From Pseudomonas japonica (GTDB taxonomy: Bacteria; Pseudomonadota; Gammaproteobacteria; Pseudomonadales; Pseudomonadaceae): a stretch of DNA of 64,000 bases. The notes beneath the pieces were generated by a model that did not search any database, had not been told where the DNA came from, and was given only the letters and a program-made list of their open reading frames with translations. The translations under genes and the position numbers were made by a program. Positions 1 through 8,653 of the stretch are shown one piece after another (position 1 is the first letter of the stretch; each line of letters opens with the position of its first letter). The stretch spans positions 124,001 to 188,000 of the forward strand of contig NZ_JAAMQU010000009.1 of NCBI RefSeq assembly GCF_013522925.1, written 5' to 3'.

Positions 1-2
1 CG

Positions 3-2159
3 TTTCATAACAGCGGGACGATCTTCGCCGGTTCCGCCGTAGGCGTGTACAACACAACGATCGGCCAGGACTTCATCAACAGCGGTGAGGTCACCAGTAC
101 CTTCGCGTTGACCAACGTGACCATCAAGGGCAACTTCATCAATACCGGGGTGATCGACGGCGGGGACTTCGCGTATATCCGCGACAGCCATATCAGCGGT
201 GACGTGATCAACACCGGGACCATTACCGCCGCGTCGGGCACGGGAATCGGCGCCGATATCGAGGGCCGCCTGGTCAACACCGGCATTTTATCGGGCCAAG
301 CACGGCCGTTCGGCATTTCAGGCAATATCCGCGGCGGCCTCTATAACAGCGGTTCGATTACCGGCGGAGGGGATTTCTCGACCGGTGCCACCCTTTCTGC
401 ACAGGCCCCCGTGGTGGTCAACACCGGAACGATTTCCGGCCTGTCCGGTGGGCTATTTATCAGCGACGACGCCAGGATCGGCACGCTCATCAACAGCGGT
501 ACCATCAGCCGTTACGCCGACTTCAGCGGGAGCGAGACCTCCCTGGAAATAAGCGAAGCTGCCCAGGTAGGCTCGGTTCAGATCGCTGGCAACCATGCGC
601 GGTTCGATGGGCGGGTCCAAGCCCCCACCGTGCCGTTCTTCGTGAACCCGGGCGCCAGCTACAGGTTTATCGCTAACGATGTGATGGCGGTACGCTCGCT
701 CACAAACCAAGGCACCCTGGTGCTGGCTGCCCCGGCGGATAACGCCGCGGCGCCGGCCACCATCGTTGGAAACTTCAGCCAGGCCGCAGATGGGGTGTTG
801 CGCACCGAAGTGCTCGACGCCACGCACTATGGCCAGCTGGCGGTAACCGGCACCGCTACCCTGCCCGCTCAGGCACGTATCGAGGTAGACGTGGCGCAGG
901 CCAGCCAACCCTTGAGCCTGTCCCGCCTGCAGGATGTACTGAGCGCCGGCACGCTGGTATCGAATGGTACGTTCGCGGTCACCAGCAACTCGGCGCTGTT
1001 AGGTTTCTCGGCGGTGAAAGATGGCAATACCGTGGACCTGTTGCCCGTTGCCCGCTCCAATCGCGGCGTGCAAGCCGCTGTGCAGGCTGCGGGCCTGGGC
1101 GATACGATCGCGGCGGCAGCGGTGGTGGACGCGCAACTGGCCAAGGGCAGCAACAGCCCGCTTACGCCGTTGTTCGCCACGGCAACCGACAACCGTGAAG
1201 TCGCCGCTGCGCTGGCGGCCAGCCTGCCGGCAGGTAACCATGCCGTGCGCGCCAGCCAGAGCGCCCTGGCATCGATCAACCGGCTAGTGGACCAGCGGCT
1301 TGCCGGCTTCGCACCCGGTGCGCTCGGCGGCCAGACCCTTGCGCCTTTCTGGGCTGAGCCGTTCAATTTCAGCAGCGTGAGCCGTGGCCAGAGCGAACAG
1401 GCGCAGGGCACTGTCATCGGCACGGACACCCGGCTGGCCAACGGCAACCACGTAGGCTTTGCGTTCGCCTATGCACAGGGTGAGGCGGCCGCGCAGGTTG
1501 CAAGCGCCCAAGGCAGCAGCCTGGACCTATGGCAATTCATGGCCTACGGGAGCCATGCGCTGGATGAACGCACCGACCTGCACGTGTATGCCGGTGCCGG
1601 CAACAATCGCGTGCGCACCGAGCGCGACTTTGCGATAGCGGGCACTGCGGGCGCCGCCAGCGCCGACTACAACGCGATGATCGCCACTGTTGGGGCACGC
1701 CTGGGCCAAACCTTGGCAATAAGCGAAGCCACGCAGTTCCGGCCATCACTGCGGCTGGACTACAACCACGTGCATGAGGGCGCCTATCGCGAGCGAGGCA
1801 CTGGCGCGCTGCAGCCACTGTTGCTTCGCGTGGATGAGCGTGACAGCGACCAACTGGTGCTCGGCCTGGACGGGACGATGGAGCATGCGCTCACGCCATT
1901 GGCCCATCTGCGGCTAGGCCTGGGCGTGGGCTACGATCTGCTCGACCAGCCATCGGCGACCACGGCAGCCTACGCCGCTGCCCCGGGGGAACGATTTACG
2001 GTCACGTCTTCAGGCAGTAACCCGTGGGAAGTCACCGGTAGCCTGGGGCTGGTCGCGCGCTGGCGCAATGGCAACGAGGTGTCGGTGAGTCAAGAGGCGC
2101 AGCAGCGCGGCGATTTCAGCGACCAGGTGACCGCACTGAAAGTGGTGATGCCGTTCTAG
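3..2159 (+). CDS. Autotransporter, 5'-truncated by window edge
   Basis: The reading frame is open to the first bases of the window and the upstream residues continue the same repeat, so the gene begins outside. The first ~200 visible residues are irregular repeats around N(S/T)G.I.G (for example NSGTI, NTGTI), as in beta-helical passenger domains of type V secreted proteins. From roughly residue 440 to the end the sequence alternates polar and aromatic/hydrophobic residues, as in an autotransporter beta-barrel, and finishes in ...VVMPF with a terminal Phe typical of outer-membrane proteins. It is probably a surface-anchored or surface-displayed protein; the passenger function cannot be told from this part. 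Its stop codon abuts the stop of the convergent methyltransferase gene with no spacer. Confidence 0.85.
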   Translation, partial: FHNSGTIFAGSAVGVYNTTIGQDFINSGEVTSTFALTNVTIKGNFINTGVIDGGDFAYIRDSHISGDVINTGTITAASGTGIGADIEGRLVNTGILSGQARPFGISGNIRGGLYNSGSITGGGDFSTGATLSAQAPVVVNTGTISGLSGGLFISDDARIGTLINSGTISRYADFSGSETSLEISEAAQVGSVQIAGNHARFDGRVQAPTVPFFVNPGASYRFIANDVMAVRSLTNQGTLVLAAPADNAAAPATIVGNFSQAADGVLRTEVLDATHYGQLAVTGTATLPAQARIEVDVAQASQPLSLSRLQDVLSAGTLVSNGTFAVTSNSALLGFSAVKDGNTVDLLPVARSNRGVQAAVQAAGLGDTIAAAAVVDAQLAKGSNSPLTPLFATATDNREVAAALAASLPAGNHAVRASQSALASINRLVDQRLAGFAPGALGGQTLAPFWAEPFNFSSVSRGQSEQAQGTVIGTDTRLANGNHVGFAFAYAQGEAAAQVASAQGSSLDLWQFMAYGSHALDERTDLHVYAGAGNNRVRTERDFAIAGTAGAASADYNAMIATVGARLGQTLAISEATQFRPSLRLDYNHVHEGAYRERGTGALQPLLLRVDERDSDQLVLGLDGTMEHALTPLAHLRLGLGVGYDLLDQPSATTAAYAAAPGERFTVTSSGSNPWEVTGSLGLVARWRNGNEVSVSQEAQQRGDFSDQVTALKVVMPF

Positions 2160-3206
2160 CTACTTGCGCGCCTCCAGAATAAGGTTGAACGGCGTTTCCG
2201 CCGCCCGGCGGAAATGGCTGAACCCGGCGGCGCGGAATACTTCACGCAACCGGGCTTCCCCGGCTTGCGCGCCCAGGCCCAGCCCTACCTCCTGCGAAAG
2301 CGAGTTAGGCGTGCAAATGAACGTGGACGCCGCGTAATACAAACGCCCTACCGGCGTAATGTTTTCGTCCAGCGTGTCATGGGCGTAAGGCTCCACGAGC
2401 AGCACCGTGCCGTCGGCTTTCAACGCCTGGTAGGCCTGCCGCGCCGCGCCAATGGGGTCGCCCATGTCGTGCAGGCAATCGAAGTAACACACCAGGTCGA
2501 AGTCATTGCCAGGAAAGCCTGCGGCAGTGCCTTGGGCAAAACGGACTCGGTCGCCAACCCCGCTCTCTTCGGCCCGCGCCGTGGCGGTCGCAATAGAAGG
2601 GGCATGGTAATCGAAGCCCATGAAACTCGACGCTGGAAAGGCCTGGGCCATGACGATGGTCGAGGCTCCGTGCCCACAGCCGATGTCAGCTACCTGCGCA
2701 CCGGCATTGAGCTTGTCCACCACGCCCTCCAGCGCAGGCAGCCATTGAGGTACCAGGTAATTCTTGTACCCAGGCCGGAAGAACCGTTCAGTGCCGCTGA
2801 ACATGCAAGGGTGGTGATCGCCCCAGGGCAGCCCACCATCACCGCGCATGGCAGCCACGAGTTTGTCCTTGTCGTGGAACATCGACGCCACCACCAGCAT
2901 GCCGCCTGCCACGTACACGGGCGAATCCTCGATGGCGAGCGCCAGCGCCTGCGCTTCGGGTAATACAAACATTCCGTCGCTATGCTCCACGTACCCCGAC
3001 GCCACATTGGCGCTCAGCCATTCGCGGATCAGCCGGGCATTGCAGCCGGTAAGGTTGGAAAGCGCTTCGGGGCTAGTGGGCTGGCTATCGGCCATGGCCT
3101 TGTACAGCCCCAGCTCGTCTCCAAGGATCACATTGGCCAACATGGCGGCGGCGCCCATGTCGGATACCACCTTGCCCATGAATTCATGCAGCTTTGCCTC
3201 GTCCAT
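2160..3206 (-). CDS. Class I SAM-dependent methyltransferase with N-terminal winged-helix domain
   Basis: A 348-residue protein. The first ~120 residues resemble the winged-helix dimerisation part of Rv2258c/O-methyltransferase-like enzymes. A Rossmann methyltransferase domain follows, with motif I VADIGCGHGAS, the acidic loop MGFDYH, and motif IV-like DLVCYFDCLHDMGDP. I place the start at the ATG at 3206 (MDEAKLHEF) because a strong AGGAGGG Shine-Dalgarno lies just upstream; the frame could extend to 3287 but that stretch is not conserved-looking. The methyl acceptor is unknown. It is transcribed alone, convergent with the autotransporter gene. Confidence 0.85.
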   Translation of the reverse strand: MDEAKLHEFMGKVVSDMGAAAMLANVILGDELGLYKAMADSQPTSPEALSNLTGCNARLIREWLSANVASGYVEHSDGMFVLPEAQALALAIEDSPVYVAGGMLVVASMFHDKDKLVAAMRGDGGLPWGDHHPCMFSGTERFFRPGYKNYLVPQWLPALEGVVDKLNAGAQVADIGCGHGASTIVMAQAFPASSFMGFDYHAPSIATATARAEESGVGDRVRFAQGTAAGFPGNDFDLVCYFDCLHDMGDPIGAARQAYQALKADGTVLLVEPYAHDTLDENITPVGRLYYAASTFICTPNSLSQEVGLGLGAQAGEARLREVFRAAGFSHFRRAAETPFNLILEARK

Positions 3207-3463
3207 TACGTACCCTCCTCTTGAGAAGGCCACCGTCGGCACGGGCATATGAACCTGAAAACTGTTAGCGGTGGTCGGATAAACCACGGTACTGCGTGTG
3301 GTGAATGTGCAGCGAATGGAGTCTAGCCTGCCATGGGATGCATTGCCTGCCCTGCCCCAAAATGCCGCTTGTCGGCTCGCCAGCGCACCAAGGATGGGCG
3401 CCCGTGCAAAAATCCGATGCGCTTCTAAAGTAACGGATCCAACACATTTAAAGGATTAACCCC

Positions 3464-5530
3464 ATGGCGACCACTGCTGACACTTCGGTGAATACCCATA
3501 CCGTGAGAACCGGCCCAGGCACCGTTCAGGTGGACCTCAACGGCCAGTACGATGACAACCAGAGCATTACTGTTCAGGCGGACGGCAAGATACTGGTCGG
3601 CGGCTATACCGACTACCTGGCGTGGGGCTACCCCGGTGCGCCCGGAGAGGAAAGCTACGGCTACGAGCAGAACCACTCGGTGATCCGCCTGAACGCCGAC
3701 GGCAGCCTGGACACCCGCTTTCACGAAGACGGCGTGGACATCGTGCCCGCGGCTGTAGCGCCGGACTCCCGCTACGAGGTCACTACCGTACAAGCCGATG
3801 GCAAAGTGGTTGTGGCGATTTCCCTCGATAACAGCGTGCGGGTGGAGCGCTTGAACAGCGACGGCACCCCTGACAAAACCTTTGGCACCAATGGTGCGGT
3901 CGTGGTGGATATCGCCCATGGCTTCAAGGACATCGACATCAGTGCCAACACGGACGGCACGCTGCAAGTCAGTGCCCGGGGGTTCGATCAAGCCACCGTG
4001 AGCAAGATCGGCAGCAACGGTACCCTGGTGGATACCTTCGGCGACAACGGCGTGCTGGTGGTGGGCATTGCCGAGGACCAGTACTACAACGGTGGCATCT
4101 CCACCGCATTGCAGGCCGACGGCAGCGTGATAGTGGGCGCCGCGTACAATGCCACCGGCATTGGTGACCCCGTGTATGCGCTGCAACGCTATGCGGCCGA
4201 CGGTAAGCTGGATACCGCTTTCGGCGACAACGGCGTACTCAATCTCGATCCCGCGCTGGACTTCGGCGAGGACGCGGTGGTGGCCGTGCAACCGGACGGC
4301 AAAATCCTTGTGCTGGGCCAAAGCGGCAACGACGGCCAGGCCAGCCTGCTTCGCCTCAACGCCGACGGCTCGGTGGATAACACCTTCGGGGCCAATGGCA
4401 CCTTTACCTTCGAGGCTGATTACGCCACTTCCCTCACCGTCCAGGCCGACGGCAAAATCCTGGCCGCGGGCACGAGCGATGGAGACTTCACGGTTATTCG
4501 CCTGAACGGCGATGGCAGCGTGGATACCGGCTTCGGTAGCCCGGACGGCAAGCTGCATGTAACGGGCTATACCGGCGACGAAATCCTTCGCGGCACCGAC
4601 GCCGCCGAAGTCATCCGTGGCCTGGCCGGGGATGATGTGCTGCAAGGCAACGGCGGCAATGATGTTCTGCAGGGTGGCGCCGGCGCGGACATTTTCCGTT
4701 TCACCGACGTCAGTGACAGCTACCGCACCGCCAGCCAGAACGGCGGCGACCGCATTCGGGACTTTGACGTTACCCATGACCGCATCGACCTGATCGGCCT
4801 GGGCTTCACTGGCATAGGCGATGGGCACAACGGCACCCTGGCCGTGGAGGCCAGCGCTGACGGCACCCGCACCTACTTGAAAAGCTTCGACGCCGACGCC
4901 TCCGGGCAACGCTTCCAGCTCACGCTGGACGGCGACCTGGTCGGCCAGTTGAACAGCACCAACCTGGTGTTTACCCCGCCTACCGTCGAAGGCACGGCCG
5001 GGCGCGATGTTATAAATGGCTCGGCCCTGTCGGAGATCATTCAGGGCGGCGCTGGCAATGACCGTATCAACGGCGGCGCCGGGGCGGATGTGATCATTGG
5101 CGGGGCGGGAGCCGACCAATTGAATGGCGGTGACCGGGCGGACATCAACCTGCGGACCGACAATCACGAAAACGACGACGTGTTCCGCTACACCTCTACC
5201 GATGACAGCTACCGTACCGACAGCCAAAGCTTCGTGGACCTGATCAGCGGCTTTGTTGCGTACAGCGACAAGATCGACGTGTCGGCCCTGGGCTACACCG
5301 GTTTTGGCGACGGGACCGATGGCACACTGGAATTGGTGTACAACAAGGCGCTGGACCGTACCTACCTCAAGGATGACGAAGCCGACGCCCAAGGCCACAA
5401 GTTCCAGATCGGCCTGGCGGGCAACTGGCTGGAGCAGCTCGATGAAACCAACGTGGTGTTCGCTCCGCAGACGGAAGTGACCCTGGTAGGCGTAGCGCCC
5501 GAAGCTGATCAGGCGCACCTGCAGGCGTGA
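3464..5530 (+). CDS. Delta-60 repeat beta-propeller protein with two AlgE-type R-modules
   Basis: A 688-residue protein without a classical signal peptide. Residues ~1-365 hold six delta-60 repeats (pattern VQ.DGKI.V.G...RLN.DGS.D..FG..G), the DUF5122 propeller-like fold. The first repeat carries the insert AWGYPGAPGEESYGYE, found in both paralogues. Residues ~370-507 and ~508-665 are R-modules: RTX nonapeptides (GGAGADIFRF) followed by the AlgE-type block DSYRT, DRIDL, LGFTGIGDG, TYLKSFDADA, RF.L.LDG. In R2 the last nonapeptide runs into an acidic DNHENDD insert. The C-terminus ends in LVGVAPEADQAHLQA, a tail shared with the other family members. It is probably exported by a type I system and binds Ca2+ and possibly alginate. 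There is no catalytic A-module. An AAAGGA Shine-Dalgarno precedes the ATG. Paralogues start at 35132 and 42238 on the minus strand. Confidence 0.85.
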   Translation: MATTADTSVNTHTVRTGPGTVQVDLNGQYDDNQSITVQADGKILVGGYTDYLAWGYPGAPGEESYGYEQNHSVIRLNADGSLDTRFHEDGVDIVPAAVAPDSRYEVTTVQADGKVVVAISLDNSVRVERLNSDGTPDKTFGTNGAVVVDIAHGFKDIDISANTDGTLQVSARGFDQATVSKIGSNGTLVDTFGDNGVLVVGIAEDQYYNGGISTALQADGSVIVGAAYNATGIGDPVYALQRYAADGKLDTAFGDNGVLNLDPALDFGEDAVVAVQPDGKILVLGQSGNDGQASLLRLNADGSVDNTFGANGTFTFEADYATSLTVQADGKILAAGTSDGDFTVIRLNGDGSVDTGFGSPDGKLHVTGYTGDEILRGTDAAEVIRGLAGDDVLQGNGGNDVLQGGAGADIFRFTDVSDSYRTASQNGGDRIRDFDVTHDRIDLIGLGFTGIGDGHNGTLAVEASADGTRTYLKSFDADASGQRFQLTLDGDLVGQLNSTNLVFTPPTVEGTAGRDVINGSALSEIIQGGAGNDRINGGAGADVIIGGAGADQLNGGDRADINLRTDNHENDDVFRYTSTDDSYRTDSQSFVDLISGFVAYSDKIDVSALGYTGFGDGTDGTLELVYNKALDRTYLKDDEADAQGHKFQIGLAGNWLEQLDETNVVFAPQTEVTLVGVAPEADQAHLQA

Positions 5531-5775
5531 TAGCCCGGCCCTTCCCACGGGGTATACCGGCGAGCCTCGATCTGTAGATCGGCGCCGCAGGTGTAGCCCG
5601 GGGAAGGGCTGCTATCGGACTCAGGGCCGCGCCCTTATTCGCGAGCTCCGCCTTCGGCTCCGCTTGCTCCCACAGGGGTCGGTGCAGACTGTGGGAAGCG
5701 CTTTCCACAATGCGATGGCTGGTCGAGCGCGTTTGCCTTACCTTCCAGCTTTTGGAAGCGTCAAGGATTCAACCC

Positions 5776-6279
5776 ATGCTTTACATTGTGCTGCTCGGAG
5801 GCAAACACCCGAGGGCTCGTATCGAGGTGCACGACATCGCCTGCGCCGTAGGCGACTCGCTGGAAGCGACCTACCCACAGCTGCGAGCTGCATGGTTTGG
5901 CAGCCCGAAAGGGTTGCATATCGACGCGTGGATGGCGGTGGATGGCATAGAGCAATGGAAAGTGGAGCTCAGCCCGCTGGCGCCTGCAGCGGGAGCGCCG
6001 CGTTTGTATTTTATCAACCTGGGCGGCTACGAGGCCCAGGCGTTCGGGGAAGCGCACCACTATTTACTAGTGGTGGCGCAAAACGCGCGAGAGGCGAAGG
6101 CAAAGGGCAAGCGGCAAGCGCTCAAGCACTGGCACCAGCCCCATACCGATGCAGTAATAGACGTGGACGATTGCGTGCCGATCAACCAGGTGGGCGGGCA
6201 CTATGTGCACTTGGCTGAGGCGCCGCATAACGGGGTGATGCAGCGTAACGAGTACATCGTGATCGGGCCCGGTAGCTAG
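5776..6279 (+). CDS. DUF1543 domain protein
   Basis: A 167-residue soluble protein recognised as DUF1543 by the N-terminal MLYIVLLGGKHPRARIEVHD and the central LYFINLGGY and EAHHYLLVVA segments; family function is unknown. The start at 5776 is chosen because AAGGA lies 8-10 bases upstream and homologues begin MLYIVLLGG; an in-frame ATG at 5710 has no good ribosome site. It stands alone. The 245-base spacer upstream contains a degenerate REP-like stretch near 5627-5680 that I could not classify with confidence. Confidence 0.8.
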   Translation: MLYIVLLGGKHPRARIEVHDIACAVGDSLEATYPQLRAAWFGSPKGLHIDAWMAVDGIEQWKVELSPLAPAAGAPRLYFINLGGYEAQAFGEAHHYLLVVAQNAREAKAKGKRQALKHWHQPHTDAVIDVDDCVPINQVGGHYVHLAEAPHNGVMQRNEYIVIGPGS

Positions 6280-6688
6280 CCGGTGCGCTTGGCCAGTGTG
6301 TGTCGGGTACCCTGTGCGGAAAATTGACCTGGCATGCCGCCTTGCGCTTCAGCTATAGCGCTATCAAGCACATCCCAGGGCTGAGCGCCATCGGCTGCGC
6401 GCCTGCACGTGCTGGCGTGAAGGAACGGCTGGGCCCGATCTTTTTCTTGCTGAACAGACCCACACGCGCGGCAAATGGCGTTCCCGCCCAGCAGTTTCCA
6501 CCGTTCATTCCAAAGAAGCAGATTGCCGTTACACATCAGGTTTCCCTCCCAAGCTTATGCTGTGGATGACAAAAACCGCTACGAAGTTCTGTCTGTGAGG
6601 GCACATACGACTAATGGACGGGTTTGTACAACATTAGCGGGGCCGGTACAGCCTCTGGATAACAAACCGGACCACGCGGGTATTTGGC
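6280..6688. other. Intergenic region, no convincing gene
   Basis: This stretch lies between two convergent genes. The short open frames on both strands have no ribosome site, no family resemblance and atypical composition. I see no strong hairpin with a T-run. Confidence 0.5.
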
Positions 6689-7111
6689 CTACGGATGCGG
6701 ACGCAATGGCAGTGGCTGCACCAACGGCGCCTTGCCGTCCGATAACAGCCACGCCACCAGTACCGCGGGCTCGGTTTTGCTCGGGTTGCGCGTTACGCGG
6801 TGCTCCTGCCCCGGCGCCTCGTACCAGGCATCCCCGGCCTGGTAGGTGTGCACCGGCCCATCGTCCAGGGAAGACTCCACCGCGCCGCTGACCACCACCA
6901 CGAACACCGGCCCAGGGTGCCTGTGCGGCCGCGACGTAGCACCCGGGGCGAACGCCACTCGCAGCGCTTTTGCATCAGAACCCACCGTGGCGGGGAGTTG
7001 CGCCTGGGCCACGGGCGTTACCGTTTCATCGCCGGCACCGCCGCCGTGGGCATTCGCCAAGCCGCTGCACAGGGCGAGGGCCAATGCGGCCAATCCAATG
7101 GAGGCGCGCAT
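6689..7111 (-). CDS. Secreted cupin-domain protein
   Basis: About 140 residues. The N-terminus MRASIGLAALALALCSGLANA is a clear Sec signal peptide. The mature part is a single small cupin with metal-binding motif 1 (PHRHPGPVFVVVVSG) and motif 2 (GDAWYEAPGQEHRV), that is, two His plus Glu/His metal ligands. It is probably a periplasmic metal-dependent enzyme or sensor; the substrate is unknown. It lies directly after the AhpD-like gene (stop and start overlap or abut: GTG at 7117 overlaps by 4 bases, ATG at 7111 follows by 2), so the two are co-translated. I prefer the ATG because the signal peptide then starts cleanly. Confidence 0.8.
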   Translation of the reverse strand: MRASIGLAALALALCSGLANAHGGGAGDETVTPVAQAQLPATVGSDAKALRVAFAPGATSRPHRHPGPVFVVVVSGAVESSLDDGPVHTYQAGDAWYEAPGQEHRVTRNPSKTEPAVLVAWLLSDGKAPLVQPLPLRPHP

Positions 7112-7113
7112 GG

Positions 7114-7557
7114 TCACACCCCCGGCTGCATGGCAAAGCCCACACCGAAGCGGTTCCAGGCATTGATGGTGGCGATGGCGAAGGTGAGGTCAGACAGTTC
7201 GCGCTCGTTGAACTGGGCGGCCACATGATTGTAAACAGCCTCTGGGGCGCCACGGTCGGCCAGCAGGGTCAGCGTCTCGGTCCACAGCAAGGCAGCCCGT
7301 TCGCGCTCCGTGAAAAACGGTGTTTCATGCCACGCCGAGATCGCGAAAATGCGCCGTGGCGTTTCACCCAGCTTGATCGCGTCAGCCGTGTGCATATCGA
7401 TGCAGTAGGCACAGTTATTGAGCTGCGAGGCGCGGATCTTCACCAGTTCGTGCATGGACTTTTCCAAGGACGATTCGCCCATGGCTTTCTCAAGCCCCAG
7501 CAGCGCCTTGAACGCATGGGGAGCAACTTGGGCATAGTTCACGCGTGCTTCGGTCAT
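7114..7557 (-). CDS. AhpD-like carboxymuconolactone decarboxylase-family protein
   Basis: A 147-residue protein with the AhpD-type redox motif NNCAYCIDMHT (CXXC plus downstream His) and the typical helical core; family members are alkylhydroperoxidase-like or decarboxylases. The start at 7557 (MTEARVNYAQ) follows GAGGAAA; an in-frame ATG at 7596 has no better support. It is coupled to the secreted cupin downstream and divergent from a LysR gene with a 115-base shared spacer, a common arrangement for a LysR regulator and its target. Confidence 0.85.
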   Translation of the reverse strand: MTEARVNYAQVAPHAFKALLGLEKAMGESSLEKSMHELVKIRASQLNNCAYCIDMHTADAIKLGETPRRIFAISAWHETPFFTERERAALLWTETLTLLADRGAPEAVYNHVAAQFNERELSDLTFAIATINAWNRFGVGFAMQPGV

Positions 7558-7672
7558 GACGGTTTCCTCAGTAATTACCGGCTGGATGCCGGGCATGAAC
7601 CTACTGTAGGCTTGCGCCTGGCCCGGATAAACCAGCCGAAACCGGAAACATTAGACGAGTAACCGGACAATC

Positions 7673-8587
7673 ATGGCTTTCGACCGACTTGAGGCGATGC
7701 GTGCGTTTTGCCGAATCGTGGAACTGGGCAGCTTTACCCGAGCCGCCGATGCCATGGCTACAGCCAAGACCACGCTCTCTGGGCAGATCCAGGCACTGGA
7801 GCGGCAACTTGGGGTGAAACTGCTGCACCGCACCACGCGCCGCGTGACACCTACCACTGATGGCGCCGCCTACTTCGAGCGGGCCCGGGCATTGCTGGAG
7901 GACATGGATGAGCTGGAAGCCAGCGTGTCGCTGACTCGCACCGTGGCCCGGGGCAAAGTGCGGGTAGACATGCCCTCCCCCGTCGGGCGCTTTCTGGTGA
8001 TACCGGCGCTTCCAGAATTCGTTGCCGACTACCCGGACATTCAACTGGACATCGGCTGCAGCGAGCGGGTGGTGGACTTGGTTCAGGAAGGTATCGACTG
8101 CGCGATTCGCGGTGGGGTAGTGACCGATCCGGATCTGGTGTGCCGTGCCATCGGCAAGATGCGGTTCGTGCTTTGTGCGGCGCCGGCTTATCTGGATGCA
8201 AAGCCCGCCATCCACACCCCGGCCGACCTTGCCGCGCACCGTTACCTGGCCTTCGTGTTTCCCGCGACGGGTCGGCAGAACCCGGTGCGCTTGAGCTGCG
8301 GGGACAACAGCGTGCTCATTGAACAAACGCCTGCCATGCGCTTCAACAGCGGCGGCGCGTACCTGGCGGCGGCGGAGGCAGGCTTGGGTTTTGTCGGGGT
8401 ACCGTTATGTGAAGCAGCCCCCCTGCTGGCGGCTGGCAAGCTCGTACAGCTACTGCCCGACTGGCACCTGGCAAGCATGCCCATGAGCCTGGTTTACCCC
8501 AGCGCGCGACGGCTGTCGGCGCGGGTGCGCGCATTCACCGATTGGGCCTGCGCGACCATGGCGGCAGATCCGCTGTGGCGTTTGTAG
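7673..8587 (+). CDS. LysR-family transcriptional regulator
   Basis: A 304-residue protein. The N-terminal winged helix covers ~residues 5-65 (MRAFCRIVELGSFTRAADAM, then LERQLGVKLLHRTTRRVTPT), followed by a type 2 periplasmic-binding-like effector domain (VRVDMPSPVGRFLVIPALPEF, DCAIRGG). This is the CrgA/YafC-like subgroup. It is divergent from the AhpD-like/cupin pair and is its likely regulator (inference from arrangement). Confidence 0.9.
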   Translation: MAFDRLEAMRAFCRIVELGSFTRAADAMATAKTTLSGQIQALERQLGVKLLHRTTRRVTPTTDGAAYFERARALLEDMDELEASVSLTRTVARGKVRVDMPSPVGRFLVIPALPEFVADYPDIQLDIGCSERVVDLVQEGIDCAIRGGVVTDPDLVCRAIGKMRFVLCAAPAYLDAKPAIHTPADLAAHRYLAFVFPATGRQNPVRLSCGDNSVLIEQTPAMRFNSGGAYLAAAEAGLGFVGVPLCEAAPLLAAGKLVQLLPDWHLASMPMSLVYPSARRLSARVRAFTDWACATMAADPLWRL

Positions 8588-8598
8588 GGCCATTGAGT

Positions 8599-8627
8599 GC
8601 AAACCCTCCTGTTCGAGGAGGGTTTGC
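8599..8627. terminator. Perfect 12-bp hairpin between convergent genes
   Basis: GCAAACCCTCCT, loop GTTCG, AGGAGGGTTTGC: a perfect inverted repeat between the 3' ends of the LysR gene and gcd. There is no T-run on either side, so it is a likely bidirectional transcription barrier rather than a textbook intrinsic terminator. Confidence 0.6.
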
Positions 8628-8653
8628 GTACTACGGCTCATGTCAGAGCCAAA

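Noticed and set aside
3425..5548. 707-codon open frame on the minus strand opposite the delta-60 gene
   Set aside because: Shadow of a GC-rich, repeat-rich gene: its translation is a monotonous A/V/G/Q/H mix without a family or a ribosome site, while the plus strand encodes recognisable domains.
5531..5775. Pseudomonas REP element
   Set aside because: The segment near 5627-5680 has a REP-like flavour (GCTCCCACAGG) but no convincing palindromic core; too degenerate to call.
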